Origin: Hwangdonia lutea
Lineage (GTDB): Bacteria; Bacteroidota; Bacteroidia; Flavobacteriales; Flavobacteriaceae
Direction: 5' to 3'
Assembly: GCF_032814565.1 (NCBI RefSeq)
Contig: NZ_CP136521.1
Span: 3,134,501-3,198,500 of the forward strand
Length of the DNA stretch: 64,000 nucleotides
A program made the position numbers and the translations under genes. This document shows positions 17,601 through 24,285 of this stretch, one piece after another. The notes under the pieces were generated by a model. The model worked only from the letters and a program-made list of their open reading frames with translations. It did not search any database and was not told the origin of the DNA. Every line of letters begins with the position of its first letter. Position 1 is the stretch's first letter.

Positions 17601-19244
17601 TTATACTTGCAACACACCCATATTAAAGGGCTTTTCAATAGGCGCGTGATTAGCCGCTTCAATCCCCATTGAAATCCATGTTCTGGTTTCTAACGGGTCT
17701 ATAATGGCATCAGTCCAAATTCTGGCAGCCGCATAATAGGGCGAAACTTGGTTGTCGTATCTATCTTTTATCTTTTGGTATAGCGCATCTTCTTTTTCTT
17801 TGGTAAATGTTTCACCTTGTTTTTCAAGCGATGCCTTTTCGATTTGAAGTAAAACCTTGGCTGCGGAATTTCCGCTCATCACAGCAAGTTCTGCACTTGG
17901 CCATGCTACAATTAATCGCGGGTCATAAGCTTTTCCGCACATGGCATAATTTCCTGCCCCATACGAATTGCCTAAAATAATGGTGAATTTAGGTACCACA
18001 CTATTACTTACCGCATTTACCATTTTAGCACCGTCTTTAATTATGCCCGAATGTTCAGATTTACTGCCCACCATAAAACCCGTAACGTCCTGTAAAAACA
18101 CTAGCGGTATTTTCTTTTGGTTGCAGTTGGCAATAAACCGTGTGGCTTTGTCGGCGCTATCATTATATATTACGCCGCCAAATTGCATCTCTTTTGGTTT
18201 TGTTTTAGAGCCTTTGGTTTTTACCAATTTACGCTGGTTGGCCACAATACCAACGGCCCAACCATCAATTCTGGCGTAGCAGGTAATAATGGTTTGTCCG
18301 TAACCTGCTTTATATTCATCGAACTCCGAATTATCAACCAGTCGTTTAATAATGTCATACATATCGTATTGATCGGCACGACTTTTCGGGATAATACCAT
18401 AAATATCTTCAGGGTTTTCTTTTGGTTTTTTCGGTTCACTTCGGTTAAAACCAGCTTTGTCAAAATCACCAATTTTATCCATAATATTTTTAATGGTATC
18501 CAAAGCATCGGCATCATCTTTCGCTTTATAATCGGTAACCCCTGAAATTTCACAATGTGTTGTAGCTCCGCCTAAGGTTTCATTATCAATGGATTCGCCA
18601 ATGGCCGCTTTTACCAAATAGCTTCCGGCAAGAAAAATGCTACCTGTTTTATCAACAATCAAGGCTTCATCACTCATAATAGGTAAGTAGGCACCACCAG
18701 CAACACAACTGCCCATAACCGCAGCAATTTGGGTAATGCCCAAACTGCTCATTACAGCGTTATTTCTAAAAATACGTCCGAAGTGCTCTTTATCCGGAAA
18801 AATTTCATCTTGCATGGGTAAATACACACCAGCAGAATCGACTAAATATATAATGGGGAGTTTGTTTTCAATAGCGATTTCCTGGGCTCTTAAATTCTTT
18901 TTTCCGGTAATAGGAAACCATGCGCCCGCCTTAACCGTGGCATCGTTGGCAACTACAATACACTGTTTGCCTTTTATATAACCCATTTTTACCACCACGC
19001 CACCAGACGGACAACCGCCATGTTCGGTATACATATCTTCTCCTGCAAAAGCCGCTATCTCAATAGACTTTCTTTTAGTATCTAAAAGATAATCGATACG
19101 CTCTCTGGCTGTCATCTTGCCTTTGCTTTTATGCTTTTCGATGCGTTTTTTTCCGCCGCCAAGGCTTACTTTAGCTAGTTTTTTATTTAATTCGGAAAGC
19201 AGAAGTTTATTGTGGTCTTCGTTTTTATTGAAGTTAATATCCAT
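17601..19244 (-). CDS. Acyl-CoA carboxylase carboxyltransferase (beta) subunit
   Basis: A 547-residue biotin-dependent carboxyltransferase with two crotonase-like halves. It transfers CO2 from biotin to an acyl-CoA (propionyl-, methylcrotonyl- or similar). The N-half contains GKMTARERIDYLLD and EHGGCPSGGVVV. The C-half contains GFMVGSKSEHSGIIKDGAKM and YGAGNYAMCGKAYDP, close to the methylcrotonyl-CoA carboxylase branch, but the substrate cannot be set from this. The biotin carboxylase/BCCP alpha subunit is not in the window. It is divergent from the doxX-marR operon. Confidence 0.93.
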   Translation of the reverse strand: MDINFNKNEDHNKLLLSELNKKLAKVSLGGGKKRIEKHKSKGKMTARERIDYLLDTKRKSIEIAAFAGEDMYTEHGGCPSGGVVVKMGYIKGKQCIVVANDATVKAGAWFPITGKKNLRAQEIAIENKLPIIYLVDSAGVYLPMQDEIFPDKEHFGRIFRNNAVMSSLGITQIAAVMGSCVAGGAYLPIMSDEALIVDKTGSIFLAGSYLVKAAIGESIDNETLGGATTHCEISGVTDYKAKDDADALDTIKNIMDKIGDFDKAGFNRSEPKKPKENPEDIYGIIPKSRADQYDMYDIIKRLVDNSEFDEYKAGYGQTIITCYARIDGWAVGIVANQRKLVKTKGSKTKPKEMQFGGVIYNDSADKATRFIANCNQKKIPLVFLQDVTGFMVGSKSEHSGIIKDGAKMVNAVSNSVVPKFTIILGNSYGAGNYAMCGKAYDPRLIVAWPSAELAVMSGNSAAKVLLQIEKASLEKQGETFTKEKEDALYQKIKDRYDNQVSPYYAAARIWTDAIIDPLETRTWISMGIEAANHAPIEKPFNMGVLQV

Positions 19245-19331
19245 GTATTTTAAGTTTGATGCTAATGTACAAAAGTTTCAAATTTTATTTTCGAGTTTGT
19301 TGATGAATTCACAAATTAAGTAACATGGAAA

Positions 19332-19349
19332 TATATTCCTAGGAATATA
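19332..19349. promoter_or_regulatory. 18-bp perfect palindrome, probable operator of the doxX-marR operon
   Basis: TATATTCCTAGGAATATA is self-complementary over all 18 bases. It lies 14 bp upstream of a -7 box and so covers the -33 region of the promoter for the operon starting at 19397, where a bound dimer would block RNA polymerase. MarR-family dimers bind palindromes of this size, and the operon encodes a MarR protein, so autoregulation is the simplest reading. Binding is inference. Confidence 0.6.
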
Positions 19350-19362
19350 AATATTTTTATAT

Positions 19363-19370
19363 TACATTTG
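19363..19370 (+). promoter_or_regulatory. Bacteroidetes -7 promoter box of the doxX-marR operon
   Basis: TACATTTG matches TAnnTTTG exactly and lies 27 bp before the ATG at 19397, giving a transcription start near 19377. The palindrome at 19332-19349 occupies the expected -33 position. Confidence 0.6.
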
Positions 19371-19396
19371 CAGCATCAATAATTTAATCAATATAA

Positions 19397-19753
19397 ATGA
19401 AACGAGATAAAATTATCTATTACACGGCCACAGGATTGTTAACAGCAATCATGCTATTTTCAGTAAGTATGTATTTTTTTCAACACGAAGCTATTAAAGA
19501 AGCTTTTACAAGTTTTGGGTATCCAAGCTATATTATTTACCCATTTGCAGCAGCAAAATTACTTGGGTTGATTGCTGTTTGGAGCCCAAATTTAAAAGCC
19601 ATTAAAGAGTGGGCTTATGCAGGATATTTTTATGCCTTTATATTGGCATTTTTCGCTCATTACATGATTGGCGATGGGCAAGAAGGCACCGCTGTTTTGG
19701 CTATTGTTGCATTAATTGTATCTTACATTTTTAATAAAAGAATAGCTAAATAA
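19397..19753 (+). CDS. DoxX-like small membrane protein
   Basis: A 118-residue protein with four hydrophobic helices, of the DoxX-like group (FGYPSYIIYPFAAAKLLGLI, then FILAFFAHYMIGDG). It is the first gene of a four-gene operon. Its TAA overlaps the ATG of the FMN reductase gene by one base (TAATG), so the two are translationally coupled. Pairing of DoxX-like proteins with flavin reductases and a MarR regulator is typical of redox or quinone-stress response units. Confidence 0.88.
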   Translation: MKRDKIIYYTATGLLTAIMLFSVSMYFFQHEAIKEAFTSFGYPSYIIYPFAAAKLLGLIAVWSPNLKAIKEWAYAGYFYAFILAFFAHYMIGDGQEGTAVLAIVALIVSYIFNKRIAK

Positions 19754-20283
19754 TGAAAAACATTATAGTATTTGCAGGCAGCAATAGTAAAACCTCAATT
19801 AATAAGCAATTGGCAATTTATGCTTCGAGTTTAGTCGAAAATGTTACAGTTTCCGTATTGGATTTGAATGATTTTGAACTACCACTATTTGGAGTTGATT
19901 TAGAAAAGGAAATAGGCTTTCCGGAACCAGCACAGCAATTTTTAAAATTAATAGCGGAATCTGATGGCATTATTTTATCGCTTGCCGAACATAACGGCGC
20001 TTATTCAACGGCTTTTAAAAATATTTTTGATTGGATGTCGAGAATTGAAGCAAAAACCTTTTATGGAAAACCCATGCTTTTGATGGCTGCATCGCCAGGG
20101 GGAAGAGGTGGTGCATCGGTATTGGCTATGGCCCAAGATCGCTTTCCTAGGCACGATGCCCATATAGTTGAAACGTTTTCATTCCCAAATTTTGCCGATA
20201 ATTTTTCAGACGGTATAATCGTAAATAATGATTTGAATGCAGCGTTAAAAAATAAAGTACAAACTTTTCAAAAAGCACTATAA
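19753..20283 (+). CDS. NAD(P)H-dependent FMN reductase
   Basis: A 176-residue flavodoxin-fold reductase. The phosphate-binding loop is AGSNSKTSINKQLA (about 8-21), and SLAEHNGAYSTAFKNIFDWM contains the family YNxSxxxxLKNxxDW-like flavin motif. ASPGGRGGASVL follows near 114. It is likely to reduce quinones or azo compounds using NAD(P)H. It is coupled to the DoxX-like gene by a one-base overlap and followed 2 bp later by the GNAT gene. Confidence 0.92.
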   Translation: MKNIIVFAGSNSKTSINKQLAIYASSLVENVTVSVLDLNDFELPLFGVDLEKEIGFPEPAQQFLKLIAESDGIILSLAEHNGAYSTAFKNIFDWMSRIEAKTFYGKPMLLMAASPGGRGGASVLAMAQDRFPRHDAHIVETFSFPNFADNFSDGIIVNNDLNAALKNKVQTFQKAL

Positions 20284-20285
20284 TT

Positions 20286-20570
20286 ATGGAAATTAAACAG
20301 GTTGACGACGGCAAGAAAGGAAAATTCTTTTTAGAGATTGAAGGCACTCAAGAAGCTGAAATGACTTATACCTACGCAGGAAAAGAGAAGATAATTATTG
20401 ACCATACCGAGGTTAGCGAAAAATTAAAAGGACAGGGTGTTGGTTACAAATTAGTAGAAGCCGCAGTAGATTTTATGCGAGCAAGCAATATTAAGGCCAT
20501 ACCATTGTGCCCATTCGCTGCGGCTGTTTTTAAAAAGAAACACGATGCGTACAAAGATGTATTATCTTGA
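20286..20570 (+). CDS. Small GNAT-type N-acetyltransferase (YjdJ-like)
   Basis: A 94-residue protein of the short GNAT group. The acetyl-CoA-binding element EKLKGQGVGYKLVEAAVDFM carries the Q/RxxGxG/A core, followed by IPLCPFAAAVFKKK. The YTYAGKEKIIIDHTEV strand pair is typical of YjdJ/NATD1-like proteins. The substrate is unknown. It is third in the operon. A decayed copy of the same gene lies at 21075-21297, behind marR. Confidence 0.9.
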   Translation: MEIKQVDDGKKGKFFLEIEGTQEAEMTYTYAGKEKIIIDHTEVSEKLKGQGVGYKLVEAAVDFMRASNIKAIPLCPFAAAVFKKKHDAYKDVLS

Positions 20571-20612
20571 TATTGCGATAAATTGTATTAACCATTAATT
20601 TAAAAATTTAAA

Positions 20613-21050
20613 ATGGGCGATATTTCTAAAGATGTTAACTCGAAGTTTAAAAACAACAAAGTAAAAGCGTTAATCAATATTTTATTTACAGCAAATTGGA
20701 TTACATCACATCAAAACGCTTTTTTTAAGCCTTTTGGTATTTCGCCACAGCAGTACAATATTTTAAGGATTTTGCGCGGAGCAAAAACGCCTTTAAAAGT
20801 ACAAACGATTAAAGAACGCATGATTGATAGAGCACCTAATGCAACACGCTTAATGGACAAACTATGCGCTAAAAATCTCATTGAACGCATGCATTGTAGT
20901 AGTGACAGACGCGTTGTAAATATTCAAATAACCAAACCTGGATTAGCTCTTTTGGAGAAAATATCAAAAGATTTAAATACCGGTTTGTTGGATAATTTAT
21001 CAGAACAAGAAGCAGAACAATTAAGCGACTTACTCGATAAAATACGCTAA
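20613..21050 (+). CDS. MarR family transcriptional regulator
   Basis: A 145-residue winged-helix repressor. The core reads SPQQYNILRILRGAKTPLKV, then RMIDRAPNATRLMDKLCAKNLIER (recognition helix), then the wing SSDRRVVNIQITKPG. The terminal helix provides the dimer interface. It is the last gene of the doxX-FMN reductase-GNAT-marR operon and probably controls it through the palindrome at 19332-19349, released by a phenolic, quinone or oxidant signal. The ligand is not deducible. Confidence 0.92.
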   Translation: MGDISKDVNSKFKNNKVKALINILFTANWITSHQNAFFKPFGISPQQYNILRILRGAKTPLKVQTIKERMIDRAPNATRLMDKLCAKNLIERMHCSSDRRVVNIQITKPGLALLEKISKDLNTGLLDNLSEQEAEQLSDLLDKIR

Positions 21051-21074
21051 TGCTTTTTTGTACAGATAGTTTTC

Positions 21075-21297
21075 AGTGAAATTAATCGGGTTTTACTAAG
21101 GCAAAAAAGGAAGTTCTTTATAGAGATTCAAGGCACTCAAGTAGTTGAAATGACTTTGCCAGTGCAGTAAAAGAGAATATAATTATTGACTATACCGAAG
21201 TTAGCGATAAATTAAAAGAACAGGGTATCGGTTACTAATTGCAGAAAAAGCAGCTGATTTTAGATAGAAACACGACGAATATAAAGATGTGTTAATC
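21075..21297 (+). pseudogene. Degenerate second copy of the GNAT gene at 20286
   Basis: This stretch can be aligned by eye to the intact GNAT gene from its start (GTGAAATTAA against GGAAATTAAA) to its end (AAAGATGTGTTAATCTCA against AAAGATGTATTATCTTGA). Long blocks such as AGAGATTCAAGGCACTCAAG and TTAAAAGAACAGGGTAT are nearly identical. It has lost the ATG, carries a one-base deletion near 21153, several in-frame stops, and a deletion of roughly 55-60 nt that removes the CPFAAAVF segment. It is a dead tandem duplicate. Confidence 0.85.
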
Positions 21298-21306
21298 TCA
21301 ATAAGC

Positions 21307-23076
21307 TCAATTGTTTTTAACTGTTATATGTGTTTTGATTGTTACAGGTTTTCCTAAGTTGGTGAAACCTTCAAAACTTATTTCATAGTCGCCAGCAATG
21401 TCCGAAGTATAAAACGAAATTTGGTTTTCATCACTAATCAAATTTAAATTTGGATGCCACAATAATTGATTTCTAAAATCGGGAATACGGTTTAATTCGG
21501 AATCACTATAATCTAGTTTAAAATACTTTTTATTTACAATCGGTTTATCAATTTCGAAGCGATTTATGTAATCGCCTTTAATTGTCGGGTTATAATCTCC
21601 TTTTAGGGTTTCAATAGAAATAATACCATTAAATAGTTGGCCGCCATAAACATATTTATCTCGCACAACGCCAATAGATTTTATGCTATTTGCATTAAAA
21701 TCAGTTACAGAATTATGATTTTGTATTAAAATTCCATCGATAAGTACCAATGCCGATGCATCAGATTTATTGGTATCATTATAAAATTTTATATGAAATG
21801 TATAATCGCCATTTTCCTGTAAAACATATACCGCATCAACAACTTCGGTAATCGTTTCTTTTAATGTTTTAAATCTAGTGTAATCACTTAAAATATACTT
21901 TTTTTCTTTGTATCTATATGACGGTGTTTTAAAATCAATAGGCAGAATACTATCCCTTTTAACGCTGTGATACGCATTTTCTATTTGGTTAAAAATACTT
22001 TTATTGAGAATTAAATCGGTTAATTTTGGTGTGAGTTTAAAATCGTTGAACACAAAATTGTTATAGCTTGGTGACTCATAATTATTGATTTCTACTTTAT
22101 AAACATCTTTATTTGAACCAATAACTTGTACAATGGCATTCGTGTTTTTGTACGTTTCATCTAAATTAAAATAAAATTCACCAGATGAATTTGTGGTTGC
22201 AATTTTAAAAATAGCATGTTCTCCAGGGATTGTAAGCGAAACTTTTGCATGTGGTATTGGGGCATTGTTTTTTTTGGAAAACATGGTGCCGGATAAGAGT
22301 GCACCTCGCAGCTCTGGTAGAAAAAAAATGGAATCTTTTGATGCTATTTTTAGGTGATTTTGATTGATAAATGAATTGGAGCTACGTTTAGAAGGTGCAT
22401 TAACAGCATCAATTTTTCTAACCGAAACAGAGTAGTTTCCAAGAGAAAATTTGCCTTTGAGAGGTTTTAAAGTTAATACCACTTTTTCTCTTTTCAGAAA
22501 AGTTTTTTTGTTGGTGACTATTTCTACAAATTCATTTTTAATGGGATGGTTTAAAACTTTGATGTTGTTGTCTCTTACATCATTGTTTACCATAATTGTA
22601 TCTTGATTTTTGTCTGTTTTTACAGTTAATTTTTTATTCGTTCTAAACGGATTTATAATAGTAACATCATTCTGAAAAAAAGTGTTCTCTCCATTATTTC
22701 TCATCCATTGCGTGTATGCAATAATTTTATAATTACCTGAAGGGATTGATGCTTTAATAAAAAAATCGCCTTTTCCCAACCCGGATTTTAAAGCTATTTT
22801 ATGTTTTAAAACAGTATTTTTATCAGTATTTATCAGTTCAACATAAGCTATTTTACTTAACTTACTTATTGCATTTGTGTTTGCGTTAAGGCAGTAAATT
22901 TTATAAAATAAACTTTCGCCAGAAACTAAAAAAGTACTGTTAAAATGAACAAATATTTTTTCCTGAGGAAAGTCTTCATAGTTAAACGCCATATCTTTAT
23001 TCAATATGGATTGACCATGTATTGACGATAAACCAACGCAAATAAAAATGATAAATATAAATATGTTTTTTTTCAT
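21307..23076 (-). CDS. Exported MG2-like/TonB-plug-associated protein of the DUF4249 locus
   Basis: A 589-residue protein with a signal peptide (MKKNIFIFIIFICVGLSSIHG). The first part (about 25-135, EKIFVHFNSTFLVSGESLFYK) resembles the macroglobulin MG2-type beta domain found in many Bacteroidetes surface proteins. Around 255-335 is a carboxypeptidase-regulatory-like domain (ISGTMFSKKNNAPIPHAKVS-like). The segment DASALVLIDGILIQNHNSV followed by IKSIGVVRDKYVYGG resembles a plug-domain motif without a barrel. It is the last gene of a four-gene run behind a TonB receptor and a DUF4249 lipoprotein, and is probably a periplasmic or outer-membrane partner. No catalytic motif is seen. Confidence 0.8.
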   Translation of the reverse strand: MKKNIFIFIIFICVGLSSIHGQSILNKDMAFNYEDFPQEKIFVHFNSTFLVSGESLFYKIYCLNANTNAISKLSKIAYVELINTDKNTVLKHKIALKSGLGKGDFFIKASIPSGNYKIIAYTQWMRNNGENTFFQNDVTIINPFRTNKKLTVKTDKNQDTIMVNNDVRDNNIKVLNHPIKNEFVEIVTNKKTFLKREKVVLTLKPLKGKFSLGNYSVSVRKIDAVNAPSKRSSNSFINQNHLKIASKDSIFFLPELRGALLSGTMFSKKNNAPIPHAKVSLTIPGEHAIFKIATTNSSGEFYFNLDETYKNTNAIVQVIGSNKDVYKVEINNYESPSYNNFVFNDFKLTPKLTDLILNKSIFNQIENAYHSVKRDSILPIDFKTPSYRYKEKKYILSDYTRFKTLKETITEVVDAVYVLQENGDYTFHIKFYNDTNKSDASALVLIDGILIQNHNSVTDFNANSIKSIGVVRDKYVYGGQLFNGIISIETLKGDYNPTIKGDYINRFEIDKPIVNKKYFKLDYSDSELNRIPDFRNQLLWHPNLNLISDENQISFYTSDIAGDYEISFEGFTNLGKPVTIKTHITVKNN

Positions 23077-23088
23077 TTTAATAGTCGT

Positions 23089-24267
23089 TTAATCAATCCA
23101 AAAATCTGGTTTTGTATTGGTTCCTAGTTTTGTGCAATCGCCACATGCCGCGTCAACCACAAACGGAATGCCTCCGGGAGTTGGGTTTGGGCTAAAATAC
23201 ACCACGCTTTCGTCTATTACTTTTTCTTTTAATAGGTTAATATCGGTAATCATAAAACTTGTGCAATCCACAAAATATGGTGGCAACAGTTCGTCTGGAA
23301 AAAAATCAGAATAATTAAAAAATATTCTTTTTGATGACACCGATGAAATATCAAAATAGCCGACTACTTTTTCGTTTTTATTATCAACAGAAAATAAATT
23401 GCCACTAAAAAACCCAGGTTGATTTTGAGAGAATAAATTATCGGAACTCGAAAATTTATTCAAAATTTTATAAAACGTAAAAGCTTCTAAAGATTGCGCA
23501 TATTGCTTAACCAAAATACTGTACCGAGTTCTTATTATCGGGTTGTCTCTAGAGATAACGCGAATTGGAAATGCAAGTGTTTCATCTTGCGAAAAATTTT
23601 CGCTGTTTAATTGGATTATACTGTCTGATGCCACAGTATTGTAGCACACTTGCTTTTCAACAGGCCTGCAACACAATTCATTCCAAACTAATTGCCCGTT
23701 GTTTAAAACCGTAAATTCGCCATCTACCCATGATGGTGCAACAATTTCATAAGTTTCCTCATATTCATAGCGAAAGTATTTTGAATTTGCTGAGGCGTTA
23801 AATCCACCTATAAATATGCTCATATTTTCATTACCGGTTTCGGCATTTACTTCTCTGGAAGCGTATAAATTATTTATTGGCACAACACTAGGTAATTGGG
23901 TTGGTTTAGATTTATAGGTTTTGCCATTTTTAGTGGTAACAGATAATGTATAATAGGTGTTTGCCGAGGCTCCAAATACTGCTTTTGAAGTGTATGTGCC
24001 AGCGCTGGTTTCTTCAAACTCATATATATTTTGTGCACCATCAGTAATAATTACTGTGGCGTTGCTTTCTTCAGAAGGTGTAAATTCTTCCAATGAAAAG
24101 GTTCTAGAAAGTTTTATTTCTTGGTACTTTACTTCATCAGTTATAATTGCTTCTATTATTAAAGCATCTTCAAAATCTATAGATTTTAGGTTGAAAGGTT
24201 CTGTACAACTAAACATAAAAAAAGCTGTCAGCAGCCATACTACATAATATGTTTTGATATGTTTCAT
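23089..24267 (-). CDS. DUF4249 domain-containing lipoprotein
   Basis: A 392-residue lipoprotein with lipobox FMFSC and predicted lipidated Cys21. The opening CTEPFNLKSIDFEDALIIEA followed by EIKLSRTF is characteristic of DUF4249. The second half contains several cysteines in a pattern (CCRPVEKQVC, ACGDC) that suggests disulfides outside the cytoplasm. DUF4249 proteins regularly accompany TonB receptors, as here, and are thought to act as surface or periplasmic partners. The transported substrate is unknown. Confidence 0.92.
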   Translation of the reverse strand: MKHIKTYYVVWLLTAFFMFSCTEPFNLKSIDFEDALIIEAIITDEVKYQEIKLSRTFSLEEFTPSEESNATVIITDGAQNIYEFEETSAGTYTSKAVFGASANTYYTLSVTTKNGKTYKSKPTQLPSVVPINNLYASREVNAETGNENMSIFIGGFNASANSKYFRYEYEETYEIVAPSWVDGEFTVLNNGQLVWNELCCRPVEKQVCYNTVASDSIIQLNSENFSQDETLAFPIRVISRDNPIIRTRYSILVKQYAQSLEAFTFYKILNKFSSSDNLFSQNQPGFFSGNLFSVDNKNEKVVGYFDISSVSSKRIFFNYSDFFPDELLPPYFVDCTSFMITDINLLKEKVIDESVVYFSPNPTPGGIPFVVDAACGDCTKLGTNTKPDFWID

Positions 24268-24285
24268 GTGTTTGTTTTAAGCCTT

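Noticed and set aside
17968-18553. Open frames on both strands overlapping the acyl-CoA carboxylase gene
   Set aside because: They lie inside a conserved enzyme gene and encode no recognisable protein.
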